DNA of 64,000 nucleotides from Variovorax sp. E3 (GCF_016082275.1 NZ_MOWM01000011.1:1-64000), one strand, 5' to 3'; shown: positions 8,499 to 19,304, counted from the stretch's first letter. The notes: a model not told the origin generated them from the letters alone. A program made the numbers and translations.

Positions 8499-10594
8499 AT
8501 GGACCAAGGGTCATTCAAGATCGGGATAGACGTCGGCGGCACCTTTACCGACATCGTTGTCCAGGACGCCAGTGGCGCCTTGGCGCAGGGCAAGGTGCGT
8601 CCGTACCTGGAAACGAGTCCGAAGCCGTGATGAACGCGCTCCGGCTGATGGCGGAGGGGCAGGGTCTCGGCGTTCGCGAGATTCTTGCGCGCACGGCCGC
8701 AATCAACTTCGGTACGACCGTCGCCACCAACGCGATGCTGCAGAACAAGGGCGTGCCCACGGCGATGCTCACGACGAAAGGTTTTCGTGACGTCGTCGAA
8801 CTGCGCCGTGGGTACAAGGAAGTGTTGTTCGACCTGCAGCTCGCTCCGCCCGAGGAGCTCGTCACTCGCCGCTGGCGCCTGAGCATCTGTGAGCGGGTCG
8901 GGCCCGCCGGGCAGGTGATCCTGCCGCTCGCAGAAGAGGAGGTGCGCGAGGCGGCTCGCAAGATGAGCGACGAAGGCATTCAGTCCGTGGCGGTTTGCTA
9001 CCTAAACTCCTTTCTGAATCCGGCTCACGAACTCCGAACGGCGGAAATCCTGCGCGAGGAGATGCCGGAGATCGACGTGTTCGTCTCGTCGCAGGTGCTT
9101 CCGAAGATCCGAGAGTTCGAGCGGTTTAGCACCACGGTGGTGAACGCGGCGATGAGCCCCCTCCTGCGTACGTACCTGGAGCGGCTGATGCTCCAGCTTC
9201 GCGAGAACGGCTTTCGCAACGAGCTGCTGGTGATGCAGTCCAACGGCGGCAACACCGCGCCCGATCAGGCAGGACGCATGGGCTGCGCCTTCCTGCTGTC
9301 AGGCCCGGCCGGTGGTGTCGCCGCCATGTCGCGCGTGGGCACGGCGTGCGGGTACCCCAACGTGATCGGCGTCGATATGGGCGGCACGAGTTACGACGTC
9401 TCGCTCGTACGCAACGCCACGCCCGAAACGCGCACGGAGACGTGGTTCAACCGCCAGTTCGTCGGAATCCCGATGCTGGCAATCCACACGATCGGTGCAG
9501 GTGGTGGCTCCATCGCATGGGTCGACGCCGGGGGCGCGCTGCGCATGGGGCCGCAAAGCGCAGGCGCGCGGCCGGGGCCGGCATGCTATGGCGCGGGTGG
9601 CACCAGCGCTACTTCCTCCGATGCGTTCCTGTACCTGGGCTATGTGAACCCCGACTACTTCCTCGGCGGGCGCATGAAGCTGCACCGTGACCTTTCTGCG
9701 GAAGCGATCCGCAAGAACGTCGCCGAGCCTCTGGGAATGGGCGTGGACGAGGCGGCGTACAGCATGCTGCGCATCATCAACAACAACATGTCGAACGGCA
9801 TCCGCTACGTCTCGGTCGCGGAAGGCCACGATCCGCGTGACTTCGCGCTGATGTCGTTCGGCGGCGCCGGCAGCATCACCGTCGGCACGCAGGCACGAGA
9901 CCTCGGAATCCGCAAGGTCTTAGTGCCGCGCACCGCGAGCGTGTTTTGCGCGCTTGGCGAGCTCCTCGCGGACTTGCGCCGGCCTCAGCTCTTACCGGTT
10001 TCCGGGCGCTTAGAGGAACTGGATGCCGACAAGCTCGTGGCGCAACTCGACCAACTTGCGGAGAGCGCCTCCTCCGATCTGGGCAAGCTCCCGGGAGTGC
10101 AAGGGGTGGTGGTGGAGCGCTTCGCGGAACTGCGATACGCAGGGCAGGTGCACGAGCTCGCGACCCCCATGCCAGTGGGCCCGGGTTCGCCCGCGGCCAT
10201 CTTGGCGCAGACCGTGGAGAGCTTTCACGATCTGCATAAGCAGCGCTACGCGTTCTCCAATCCTGGTGCCCCGATCGAAATCCTTGCAGTCCGGCAGGAT
10301 GTGATCGGCGCCCGTGGAGCGACTGTGTCGAAGTCGCGCGAGAAGGCCGAGGGCCCCGCGGAAGCGGCCATCAAGCAGCGCCGGAAGGTCTGCTTCGATG
10401 CAGGCGGAGACAGGTTCGAGTGGATCGACACACCTATCTACGACGCCGCCAAGCTGCACCCCGGCCACCACTTCGCCGGTCCAGCCGTAATCGAGGCGAC
10501 CGACACCACTATCGTGCTGCAGCCTCAAGACATGTGCCGCATCAACGAGTACGACGTGTTTGAGATTGACATTCCGGAGGAGCGCGGCCAATGA
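8499..10594 (+). pseudogene. hyuA: hydantoinase/oxoprolinase subunit A (HyuA), frameshifted near the start
   Basis: ATG at 8499, behind GAAAGGAAGCACGGAG, gives the ATP-binding start IGIDVGGTFTDIVVQDASG, then ends at TGA 8628. The protein continues in the next frame from about 8592-8610 (SVPGNESEAVMNALRL) to 10594 with family motifs NFGTTVATNAMLQNKG, GGTSYDVSLVR, GAGGGSIAWVD, QSAGARPGPACYGAGG and EGHDPRDFALMSFGGAG. One missing base restores a full-length protein of about 698 aa. HyuA subunits phosphorylate cyclic amides during ATP-dependent ring opening. First gene of a catabolic operon. Confidence 0.85.
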
Positions 10595-11679
10595 AGACCG
10601 TAATCGACAAACTGAATGCCGCACTTCAAGGCGGCTTCAACGTGGCGGCCAAGGCGGCCGTTATGCACGCCGACGGCCGCATGGTCGCCACATGGCCCGG
10701 TGATGCCGCACCAAGCCTTGCTGCGAGCATTAGCACCGTGCAGGAGTTTTTCGGAGACGACTGGCAAGACGGCGACGTCGCGATCCTGAACGACGTCAAC
10801 CAGGGGGCCACCCATGGGTCCCAATTGACTGCGGTGGCTCCGCGCTTTGGTGGCGGGAAGATCTCGGGCTGGACTGCCAGCCGCGTGAACGTGCCGGACC
10901 TCGGCGGCTGGCTTCCGGGCGGCTACTCCCCGCAGGCTGTGGATCGATGGGCTGAGGCCGCGCGGTTCGTTCGGGCCAAGCTGCTTCGGGCCGGGCGGGA
11001 ACGTCGCGAGGTCTCGGACCTGCTGCGCCTGAACAGCCGTACGCCGAAAGCGACCCGGCACCTGGCGCTCGCCGCAGCGAATGCTGCTCTGGAACTCGGT
11101 CGGGTGGCGTCTCCTTCGGACTTCGAGCAGGCCTGGAGCCTTGATAGTGCCACCCTGGTGGAAAAGCTCCAACGCGTGGCAGGCAAGGTGGCCACTGCAT
11201 CGAGCAAGGTGGCATTGCCGGCGGGGTGGGCGGCGCTGGAGGACATCAAGGTTGAGGTCTACGCACTCGGCGAGCGTCTGCGGATAGTGACGAGCGGTCC
11301 GGCGCACAGTTGGCTGCCTGTCAATCTCGGAGAACACGCGTCGCGTGACCTTGTGGTCGCCGCTGTCGCCGCCGTCCTGGGCGCACAGCGCGTTGAGACC
11401 GGCGCATTGGCGAGTCTCATTGAGGTGCAGATACAGGGTGAATTGCTCGCGGCTCCCACCGCGGCTGGCGTTGGACTTGGCCGCGAGACGACGGGCGCTG
11501 CGTTGCACGCGGCAACTTGTGAGGCGGCCGCGACCGTCCTCGGCCGGCATGCGCCGAAAGATGCCATGCAGGCTTGGCTGCGGCGCGAGACTGTTGGTGC
11601 GCTCGACTGGAGCACCGGAAAGCTCGACGCGGATTCCGCCAGCCGCCTTCTGTCCATCGAATCGGAGATCCCGCAATGA
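10591..11679 (+). CDS. short hydantoinase B-like subunit
   Basis: 362 aa, starts by ATGA overlap with hyuA. Residues about 50-120 resemble the N-terminal core of HyuB proteins: DWQDGDVAILNDVNQGATHGSQLT followed by GWTASRVNVPDLGGWLPGGY, the counterpart of GDVFxxNDPYxGGTHxPD and the RxHxxDxGG region. The rest diverges and is far shorter than HyuB (550-600 aa). It is translationally coupled to hyuA and to the true hyuB downstream. It is probably an accessory or regulatory subunit of a three-part complex, as in multi-subunit acetophenone-carboxylase-type enzymes; that role is inferred. Confidence 0.65.
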   Translation: MKTVIDKLNAALQGGFNVAAKAAVMHADGRMVATWPGDAAPSLAASISTVQEFFGDDWQDGDVAILNDVNQGATHGSQLTAVAPRFGGGKISGWTASRVNVPDLGGWLPGGYSPQAVDRWAEAARFVRAKLLRAGRERREVSDLLRLNSRTPKATRHLALAAANAALELGRVASPSDFEQAWSLDSATLVEKLQRVAGKVATASSKVALPAGWAALEDIKVEVYALGERLRIVTSGPAHSWLPVNLGEHASRDLVVAAVAAVLGAQRVETGALASLIEVQIQGELLAAPTAAGVGLGRETTGAALHAATCEAAATVLGRHAPKDAMQAWLRRETVGALDWSTGKLDADSASRLLSIESEIPQ

Positions 11680-13447
11680 ACGTTACCCACTCTGAGGCCA
11701 TCACGGCCGAAATTGTTCGCAACTATCTGGAAACAGTCAGCGGCGAGATGAGCCACGTGGTCGAAAGCACCTCGATATCGCCTATCTTCTCGGAGGCGCA
11801 CGACTACTCCACTGGCATTTTCTACCTCGACGAGCGCGGTGTGAGCCTCGTCGCCCGGGCCCAGTCGCTCCCGACGCATATCTTCGCGGCGCTCCGATCG
11901 GTGGAAATCGCATTGCAGATTTACCAAGGCGACATCAACGAAGGCGATGTGTTCTTCGTGACGGACCCTTATTACGGCGGCAGTCACATTCCTGACTGGA
12001 CCATCGTCAAGCCCGTGTTCGTGGAGGGCAAGCCGATGTTTTTCACCTCCGTACGCGGCCACGTCAATGACGTGGGCGGCTGTGCGCCGGGCGGCTACAA
12101 CACCATCGCGCGCGAGATTTGGCAGGAGGGCTTCCGTGTCCCGCCTGTGAAGCTGCGCGATCGAGGTGAACCGGTTAAGGACATACTCGGCCTGATCCTT
12201 GCGAACACGCGGGTGCAGCACGAGATCACCGGCGACATCGAAGCGATGATGGGCGGCTGCGCGATCGGTGCACGGCGAATCGAAGATGTGCTTCGCAAGT
12301 ACGGTCCGCAGGCGGTGTGTAAGAGCGTGCGGTACATCTTGGACTACACGGAAAGGATGTTGCGTGCCGAGATCCAGAAGTGGCCTGACGGCACTTATCA
12401 CGCCACCAGCATCTTGGATCACGACTTCGCCGGCGGAGGCGAGGTTCCGGTCCACGCGACCGTCACCGTCAAGGGTGACGGCCTGATCGTGGACTTCACG
12501 GGAACGGCCGGTCAGGTTCCGGGTTTCGTCAACAGCGTCGCCGCCAATACGATTTCCAACATCTTCGCCACGCTGGTCTCGCTATGCCCTGACATCCCGG
12601 TCAATTCCGGTTACTTCCGGCCTGTGGAAGTGGTGCTACCGCCCAAGTCGGTGGTCAACTGCGAAGCGCCGGCACCAGTGGGACACTCCACTGTCTGCAT
12701 TGGGGGGGATATCGGCGAAGCGGTGATGAAGGCGTTCGAGCACATCACGCCGGACCTGGTGTCCAGCGCCACGGTCGATATCGCGAATGTGCGCGTGTAC
12801 GGCACCAACACCCGGACCGGCCGCTTTTTCGTGGCAAGCGATCTCTGGGCGACTCCAATGAGCGCTGGTGGGTCGAAGAGCACCGACGGATGGGGCGGCT
12901 ATGCGGCGACCTTCTGTGCACTCAAGCTGCCGTCGCTCGAAATGTACGAGCGGCAATTCCCTTGGACATACGTGAGCGTTGAGTACGCAAAGGACACCGC
13001 TGCGCCTGGCCTGCACCGGGGAGCACCTGCCATGCACTATCTGCGCCGAATGGAAGCGGATGTGAAGGCCATCGTCTACTCAATGGGCTATGACCATCCG
13101 GTCCAGGCTATCTCGGAGGCGCCGGCGGAGCTGGGAACTACTTCGTCCTGAACGCCGGATCACCAGACGAACTAAAGGTGACAGGTGGCTGTTTCGATGT
13201 GGCGGTCCCGGCCGGCAACCTTGTCTTCGCGCAAAGCGGCGGCGGCGGCGGGTGGGGTGAACCGCTCCAGCGCGATCCCGCGCACGTCCTGAACGACGTG
13301 GTAAACGACTTGGTGAGCATCGAGAAGGCGCGGGGCGACTACGGCGTCGTCATCGATGCCGCGAGGCTCGAGGTGGACTGTGCGGCCACGGATGCGTTTC
13401 GTGCCCAAAAGCGCAAAGCCGCGAAGACGGAAGGTGTGACGGCGTGA
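11676..13447 (+). pseudogene. hyuB: hydantoinase/oxoprolinase subunit B (HyuB), frameshifted near the C-terminus
   Basis: ATG at 11676 overlaps the previous stop. Landmarks: NEGDVFFVTDPYYGGSHIPDW, RGHVNDVGGCAPGGYN, ILANTRVQHEITGDI, VDFTGTAGQVPGFVNSVAAN and VGHSTVCIGGDIGEAV. The frame stops at 13151, but the adjacent frame carries the missing end: NYFVLNAGSPDEL, FAQSGGGGGWGEP, RDPAHVLNDVVNDLVS and ARGDYGVV to 13447. Adding one G to the GGG at 13133-13135 joins them into about 590 aa, the family size. Hydrolytic partner of HyuA. Confidence 0.85.
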
Positions 13448-14835
13448 CGCGGCAAGTCGACTTGCTCATCCGCGCAGGCGCGGTCGCAACGATGAACGCG
13501 CGGCGTGACATTGTGCGCGACGGCGCCGTTGCGGTCCTCGACGGTCAGATCGTGGCCGTGGGCAAGGCGAGTGACCTCGAGCAACGCTTCCAGGCTAAGA
13601 AGACCTTAGGCGCGCTAGACAAGCTGGTGCTTCCGGGGCTCGTCGACTGTCACAACCACGCACCGCACTTCCTCTCGAAGGGCTTTATTGACGACATGCG
13701 CTATCCGCAGCGCTGGCGCGACCGCGTCTGGCCGTTCGAAGCTGGGCTCGACGAGGAAGAGACGCGTGTCGCCTGTATGGGCACATTCATCGAGATGGTG
13801 AAGCACGGCACGACCTGCTTCTGGGACCCGGGAAGCATGCACCCTGCCGGCGTCGCCAAGGCAGCGGCGCAGGTCGGGATCCGCGGCACTGTTTCGCACC
13901 TAACGTGGGACGTGCACGACCCCAGCGCACCGACGCAGTACCACTGGAACACGGCCGAGGCGTTGGCCGAGAGTGTGCAGACGGTGCAGGATTGGCACGG
14001 CTATAACCAGGGCCGCGTGCGTGCCTCGTTCTCGCTCGTGCGCGGGTCCCACGTGACCGACGAGCTGTGCCGTCAGGTGAAGGAGCAGGCGGACGCGATG
14101 GGCGTGGGCATCCAAGCGCATTGCGCCACCTCGCGCAGCGAGTTCGATTCGGCGATGGAGACCTGGGGGTACTCCCCCGTGGAGCGTTTTCATCGCGCCG
14201 GAATCCTCGGGCCTTCCACGCAGCTCGTTCACATGGGATTTGTGACCGAAGCGGACATCGAGGTGCTCAAACGCTTCGATGTCTCCGTTTGCCATTGTCC
14301 GTCAGCCAGCATGTTCGGTGGCTTTGGGGGCGTGTCCCACGGGCGATTCCCGGAACTCGTTGCCGCGGGCGTTCGCATCACCCTGGGCACCGACGCGGCG
14401 GCGGTGAGCCGCTTCCTCGACATGGTCCGCGTGATGTATTTGGCCGCGTGCGCGCACAAGGACGCGAAGGCGGATCCAACGGTCATTGGCGCGCACCGCG
14501 CGCTCGAGATGGCGACGCTGAACGGCGCGCGCAGCCAGTTGTGGGACCGCGACATCGGTTCTCTCGAAGTCGGAAAGCGCGCCGACCTGCTGGTCGTCGA
14601 CACCGACGGCATCGAGTGGCAGCCGGACCCGCTCACCACTCCTGTCGCGAACCTGGTTTATTCGTCCAGTGGTTCCGCCGTCCGCTCGGTCGTCATCGAC
14701 GGGCGCCTGGTGATGGAAGACCGCCGGATGTTGTTAGTTGACGAAAAGGAGTACGTCCGCGAGGCGCGAGAGCGGTCGCGCGAAATTCTGCAACGTATCC
14801 ACTGCGGCCCGCGGTTGGTCTGGCCGACGGTTTGA
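13444..14835 (+). CDS. amidohydrolase family protein (TRZ/ATZ or cytosine deaminase-like)
   Basis: 463 aa metal-dependent hydrolase. Metal-binding H-x-H at residues 70/72 (DCHNHAPH), later QAHCA, a His in LVHMGF and Asp in ITLGTDAAAVS; the C-terminal small beta-domain returns with GSLEVGKRADLLVVDTDG. GTG start at 13444 overlaps the hyuB stop. Family members remove amino, chloro or amide groups from ring nitrogen compounds. Within this operon it probably acts before or after HyuAB on a cyclic ureide or imide. Confidence 0.85.
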   Translation: MTRQVDLLIRAGAVATMNARRDIVRDGAVAVLDGQIVAVGKASDLEQRFQAKKTLGALDKLVLPGLVDCHNHAPHFLSKGFIDDMRYPQRWRDRVWPFEAGLDEEETRVACMGTFIEMVKHGTTCFWDPGSMHPAGVAKAAAQVGIRGTVSHLTWDVHDPSAPTQYHWNTAEALAESVQTVQDWHGYNQGRVRASFSLVRGSHVTDELCRQVKEQADAMGVGIQAHCATSRSEFDSAMETWGYSPVERFHRAGILGPSTQLVHMGFVTEADIEVLKRFDVSVCHCPSASMFGGFGGVSHGRFPELVAAGVRITLGTDAAAVSRFLDMVRVMYLAACAHKDAKADPTVIGAHRALEMATLNGARSQLWDRDIGSLEVGKRADLLVVDTDGIEWQPDPLTTPVANLVYSSSGSAVRSVVIDGRLVMEDRRMLLVDEKEYVREARERSREILQRIHCGPRLVWPTV

Positions 14836-14846
14836 GTGGGGCACAC

Positions 14847-16232
14847 ATGGTAAGCACGAACCCCGGCGGCCCCGGCTTTCCGAGCCTCCTGCAAGTTGGC
14901 GCGATGCTGCGCTCTGGAGAGTGGAGTGCGTCTGACCTGACGACGCAGACACTCGCCCGGATCCAGCGACTCGATGGGTATCTCCACGCGTTCTCGGAGG
15001 TCTACGCGGACCAGGCGATGCGAGCGGCGCGCGTCGCGGACCAGCGCCTGCGCGCGGGCGAACGTCTTGGCGCGCTGCATGGCATTCCCGTCGCGCTGAA
15101 GGATAACGTTGACTTCGCTGGCAGACGGACCCGGGCCGGTTCCTCGCTGTTGAGCGGCGAATGCGCAACCCGGCACGCCTGGATCACGCAGCGCTTGCTG
15201 GAGTGCGGCGCGATCATCGTCGGCAAGACGCACATGGTGGAACTCGCCCTGGGATCCTGGGGTACCAACGATGTCATGGGGACACCGAGGAACCCTTGGA
15301 GTGATTCGGAGCACCTGTCGCCCGGCGGATCGAGCAGCGGATCCGCCGTGGCGGTCGCCGCGGGCATGGTTCCCCTGGCCATTGGCACGGACACTGGAGG
15401 TTCAGTGCGGGTGCCTGCGGCGTTCTGCGGAGTCACTGGCTTCAAGCCGACGGTCGGGCGCATCTCCACCGCCGGGATCGTTCCTTTGAGCACAACCCTG
15501 GACACCGTGGGCTTGCTGGTTCCGGCCGCCGAGGACGCTGCAGTCGCATTTGCAGCCCTTATTGGCGACGACACCTGCACTCTGGATTCCATTGAAGCCC
15601 TCTCGTTGGCTGGAGTGCGGATCGGCTACCTCTCTGACGATCACCTCGCCGGGGTGCAGCCCGAGATTCTGGCGGCGTATTGCCAGATCATGGCGAAGTT
15701 CCGTGAGGACGGCGCGCACCTGCGGCCGCTCGAAATCCGCGGGAACCTCGACGATCAGGCGGAGATTGTGAACACGATCATCGTCACAGAGGCACTCGCC
15801 AGCTGGGGGCATTTGGCGAGCGACGAACTCGCCCCCATGGACCCGGCAGTTCGTGCCCGCATGCTGGCTGGCCGGTCCATCAGTGGCGCCGAGTACGTTC
15901 GGGTTTTGCGCGCGCGTGATGAATTGAAGACCTTCTTCAAGCGGGACTTCGGAGACCTCGACGTGTTCGTCACCCCGACGACGCAGTGGACGGCACAGCG
16001 CGTCGCGCGATTGAATCACGCGCGTCCGCCGGCGCGGTACTCACGCATCGCGAACTTGCTGGACCTGTGCAGCATTTCTGTGCAGGCAGGCTTCGACCAG
16101 AATGGGTTGCCGATCGGCATGCAGATTGCTAGCAGGAGCCACTGCGATGCGCGCGTCCTTGGCGTCGCACGGGCGCTTCAGGCCCGGACGAGGTGGCACG
16201 AGCGGCGATGGTTTGCGAACGATGGAAAGTGA
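14847..16232 (+). CDS. amidase (amidase signature family)
   Basis: 461 aa from ATG 14847; a TTG at 14832 overlapping the previous stop would add 5 residues. The Ser-cisSer-Lys triad is visible: Lys85 in PVALKDN, the GGSSSGSA loop near 160-167 and Ser186 in GTDTGGSVR. Hydrolyses a carboxamide to acid plus ammonia. Position after hyuAB and the amidohydrolase suggests it removes the amide or carbamoyl group left after ring opening. Confidence 0.88.
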   Translation: MVSTNPGGPGFPSLLQVGAMLRSGEWSASDLTTQTLARIQRLDGYLHAFSEVYADQAMRAARVADQRLRAGERLGALHGIPVALKDNVDFAGRRTRAGSSLLSGECATRHAWITQRLLECGAIIVGKTHMVELALGSWGTNDVMGTPRNPWSDSEHLSPGGSSSGSAVAVAAGMVPLAIGTDTGGSVRVPAAFCGVTGFKPTVGRISTAGIVPLSTTLDTVGLLVPAAEDAAVAFAALIGDDTCTLDSIEALSLAGVRIGYLSDDHLAGVQPEILAAYCQIMAKFREDGAHLRPLEIRGNLDDQAEIVNTIIVTEALASWGHLASDELAPMDPAVRARMLAGRSISGAEYVRVLRARDELKTFFKRDFGDLDVFVTPTTQWTAQRVARLNHARPPARYSRIANLLDLCSISVQAGFDQNGLPIGMQIASRSHCDARVLGVARALQARTRWHERRWFANDGK

Positions 16233-16266
16233 CGCAAAGGGCAAATCGCCCAGGAAAGGATTGAGC

Positions 16267-17520
16267 ATGAAACAGCACAGAAAACTCACGTGGCTGCTGG
16301 TGGGGGCACTCGGCGCGACGCTGGCAATCGGCGGCCCTGCGGCGGCCCAGGAGCGCCCCAAGGAATGGAAAATCGGTGCGCTCTTCCCGTTCAGCGGGCC
16401 GCTGGCCTTCCTGGGACAGGAAACCTTTCGGGGCGCCAGTATTGCGGCGGAAATGATCAACGAGCAAGGCGGGATCCTGGGTGCGCCCGTCGTCTTCGAG
16501 CGCGCCGACGCAACCACGCCCGCACAGGCGCGTTCCGAAGCCGAGCGCCTGGCCAATTCGGGCATCCAAGTCGTGTTCGGGACGAATTCGAGCGGCCTCT
16601 CGCTACCGGCAAGCCAGGCACTCGAGCGCGCCAAGGTCATATTTTGGGAGCCCGCGTCGTCTGTCGAGGAACTCACGACCCGCGGCTACCGCTACACGTT
16701 CCGCACCGCGCCTCCCGGCTCCGAGTGGGGCAAGGCCATGGTGGATTTCACGGTGGACCAGTTGATCCCAGCTCAGGGAAAGACCAAGCAGTCCGCGAAG
16801 ATCGCGATCAAGTACGAAGACGGCGCTTTTGGCAATTCGCTGAACAAGGTCCTGACCGATCAGTTGAAATCTCACGGCCTTACGCCCGTGCTGGATGAGC
16901 AGTATTCCGGTCGCGCGCCGGACCTGTCGTCGGTCGTGCTAAAGATGAAGGAAGCCAAGCCCGACGTGATCCTCTCGGTCGACTATGCCAACGACGCGGT
17001 GCTGTTCACCCGCCAGGCAAAGGAACTCGGCCTTCCCACGCGGGCTGTCGTCGGCTGGGTGGGGATGGCATTGCCCAAGTTCTATCCCGATGTCGGGCCC
17101 TATGCGAACGGCATGATGTCCGTGGACCTCCCCGTTGGTCTGAGTCCGGAGAAGCTGTCGCCGGCCGCTCGCAAGCTGCGCGAAGAGTTCCACGACCGAT
17201 ACCGCAAGACCTATGGTGCGCCGCCGTCGAGTATCGCGGCGCCAGGATTCGAGTCGGCGTGGATGCTGTTCAAATATGTGCTTCCTCGTGCCGGCAAGCT
17301 CGACGCTGAGGCTATCCGGAAGGCTGCGCTTGAAGTGGACGTTCCGGTGGGCACCACCGCCCTCGGATGGGGGCTGAAGTTCACGCCGCCGAACGCTTCC
17401 GGTGGTCATGGGGGGCAAAATACGCGCGCCTTCATCGGCATCTCACAGTGGCAGGACGGCAAGCAGGTGCTGGTCTGGCCGAACAACGTCTCCGCCGGCA
17501 AGCTCGTGCGCGTCGACTGA
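16267..17520 (+). CDS. branched-chain/amide-type ABC transporter substrate-binding protein
   Basis: 417 aa periplasmic binding protein of the LivJ/AmiC-like class. Signal peptide cleaved after AAA/AQA (about residue 28); then WKIGALFPFSGPLAFLGQE, AAEMINEQGGILGAPV and VVFGTNSSGLSLPASQ. Start chosen at ATG 16267 behind AGGAAAGGATTGAGC; the frame is open into the amidase gene but upstream starts lack the signal peptide. Probably binds the operon's substrate, a cyclic amide or ureide. Confidence 0.9.
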   Translation: MKQHRKLTWLLVGALGATLAIGGPAAAQERPKEWKIGALFPFSGPLAFLGQETFRGASIAAEMINEQGGILGAPVVFERADATTPAQARSEAERLANSGIQVVFGTNSSGLSLPASQALERAKVIFWEPASSVEELTTRGYRYTFRTAPPGSEWGKAMVDFTVDQLIPAQGKTKQSAKIAIKYEDGAFGNSLNKVLTDQLKSHGLTPVLDEQYSGRAPDLSSVVLKMKEAKPDVILSVDYANDAVLFTRQAKELGLPTRAVVGWVGMALPKFYPDVGPYANGMMSVDLPVGLSPEKLSPAARKLREEFHDRYRKTYGAPPSSIAAPGFESAWMLFKYVLPRAGKLDAEAIRKAALEVDVPVGTTALGWGLKFTPPNASGGHGGQNTRAFIGISQWQDGKQVLVWPNNVSAGKLVRVD

Positions 17521-17544
17521 CGGTTGCGACTACCGGATTGCACG

Positions 17545-18420
17545 ATGCTTGTTCAAATCTTCGTCAACGGTTTGCTGGTCGGCGGCATCTACGCGATGGT
17601 TGCGCTCGGCCTGAACCTCGTCTTTGGCGTGCTGCGGATCATCAACTTCGCGCACGGGCATTTCCTGATGCTGGGGATGTATGCGGCATTGACGCTCTGG
17701 CGGTATGGCCTCGATCCGTACGTGAGCATTCTCATCGTCGTTCCTGCGCTGTTCCTGTTCGGTGCACTGTGCGAAAGATGGCTGATCCGGTACACGCTGG
17801 CGGCGCCAGCGCACGTGAAGATTTTCGTGACGCTCGGACTCGCCATCGCCATGGAGAACCTCGCTTTACTTGTATTCAAGGCCGATTACCTCTCGGTGAA
17901 AGTGCCGTACCAAACAAGCGTGTGGCAGGTGATGGGAGTGAGCGTGTCGGTCACGCGGACCGTCGCGTTCGCTGCGATGCTTGCGACGTCCGCAGCCCTG
18001 TTCCTGTTCCTCGGTCGGACTGACTTCGGGCGGGCCATCCGCGCGACAGCGCAGGATCGAGCGACCGCGCGTCTCATGGGTATCAATGTCGATCGCGTGC
18101 AACTCATCACCTTCGCGATCGGTTCGGCCATCGTGGGACTCGCGGCCTGCCTGATGATGCCCATTTACGCGGTGTACCCCACGGTGGGCGTCGAGTTCGT
18201 CACCGCGGCGTTCGTTATCGTGGTCCTCGGCGGGCTGGGCAGTCTCCATGGCGCACTTTTTGGCGGGCTCCTGATCGGAGTCATTGAGCAGGCCTCCGCC
18301 TACTTCATGGACAGCGCGCTGCGGCAACTTGTCTACTTTCTTTTGTTCATGGTGGTGTTGGCGGTACGTCCGGCGGGCCTGTTCGGGCAACGGGGTGCCG
18401 AGGAGATCGGACTGAAATGA
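17545..18420 (+). CDS. livH: branched-chain amino acid ABC transporter permease LivH type
   Basis: 291 aa, hydrophobic throughout. Contains LLVGGIYAMVALGLNLVFGVLRIINFAHG, the LivH N-terminal signature, and GGLGSLHGALFGGLLIGVIEQ near the end. ATG 17545 is preferred over an upstream TTG at 17524. Overlaps livM by ATGA. Confidence 0.92.
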   Translation: MLVQIFVNGLLVGGIYAMVALGLNLVFGVLRIINFAHGHFLMLGMYAALTLWRYGLDPYVSILIVVPALFLFGALCERWLIRYTLAAPAHVKIFVTLGLAIAMENLALLVFKADYLSVKVPYQTSVWQVMGVSVSVTRTVAFAAMLATSAALFLFLGRTDFGRAIRATAQDRATARLMGINVDRVQLITFAIGSAIVGLAACLMMPIYAVYPTVGVEFVTAAFVIVVLGGLGSLHGALFGGLLIGVIEQASAYFMDSALRQLVYFLLFMVVLAVRPAGLFGQRGAEEIGLK

Positions 18421-19304
18421 CTCTTAACCTATTTTTGGATATCGTGTTCCTCACCTTGGTGTGGGCAGGTGTCGCGGGCTCCTGGAACTTTCTCGCCGGC
18501 TTCGCGGGCCAGTTCTCGCTCGGGCACGCTGCGTTCATGGGCATCGGAGCGTATACGTCGACATTGTTGTTCGCGGACCTTGGTCTGACTCCCTGGGTGG
18601 GCCTGCTTGCCGGCGCCGCGTTCGCGGCGGCCTTGGCCGCGGTGCTGGCGGCGGTCAGCCTGCGCACGCGCGGGCCTTTCTTCACCCTCATGACGATCGC
18701 GTTCGCCGAGATCGTGCGGATCCTGGTCGTCTACTTCAAGGGCGTGACGCACGGTTCCGAGGGCGTACTTCTCGAGCAGCCGCCGGCTCTGGCGAGCATG
18801 ATCTTTGCGAACAAGGTTCCGTACGTGCTTTTGGCGGTGGTCTACGCAGCACTGGTTATCGGAGCGTGCGTGTGGACGCGCCGATCGCGCCTCGGTTTTT
18901 TCTTGCTCAGCGTGCGGGAGGACGAGGATGCCGCGCGGTCGCTTGGCGTTAGCGCCTATGCAACCCGTATCCAGGCCACTGCCATCAGTGCAGCAATGGC
19001 GGCGATTGGTGGCTCCTTGTTCGCACAGTACACGTTGTTCATCGATCCCGACAGCACCTTGTCGTTCATGCTTTCCGTGCAACCCGCCCTGATCGCGATT
19101 GTCGGCGGGCTCGGTAACCCATTCGGGCCGCTCCTCGGTGCGCTCGTCGTCGTGCCGCTGGAGCATCTGTTGCGCGGCTGGTTCGGTGGCGGCCTCGCCG
19201 GGTTGCATGGCTTCATTTACGGCGTTGCCGTGATCCTAATCTTGCTGGCCCTGCCGGATGGCGTGGCCAAACTTCTGCCGCAGCGGCGGCCCACCCGCAC
19301 ATGA
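18417..19304 (+). CDS. livM: branched-chain amino acid ABC transporter permease LivM type
   Basis: 295 aa membrane protein. NFLAGFAGQFSLGHAAFMGIGAY, SVREDEDAARSLGVSAYATR (cytoplasmic coupling region) and VGGLGNPFGPLLGALVVVPLEHLL are LivM landmarks. Overlaps both neighbours by four bases (ATGA), so it is translated with livH and livG. Confidence 0.92.
   Translation: MTLNLFLDIVFLTLVWAGVAGSWNFLAGFAGQFSLGHAAFMGIGAYTSTLLFADLGLTPWVGLLAGAAFAAALAAVLAAVSLRTRGPFFTLMTIAFAEIVRILVVYFKGVTHGSEGVLLEQPPALASMIFANKVPYVLLAVVYAALVIGACVWTRRSRLGFFLLSVREDEDAARSLGVSAYATRIQATAISAAMAAIGGSLFAQYTLFIDPDSTLSFMLSVQPALIAIVGGLGNPFGPLLGALVVVPLEHLLRGWFGGGLAGLHGFIYGVAVILILLALPDGVAKLLPQRRPTRT

Noticed and set aside
8590-8630. 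Programmed frameshifting in hyuA, and likewise in livF at 20352
   Set aside because: No slippery heptamer or downstream pseudoknot is visible, and the same kind of one-base break occurs in unrelated genes throughout the window.
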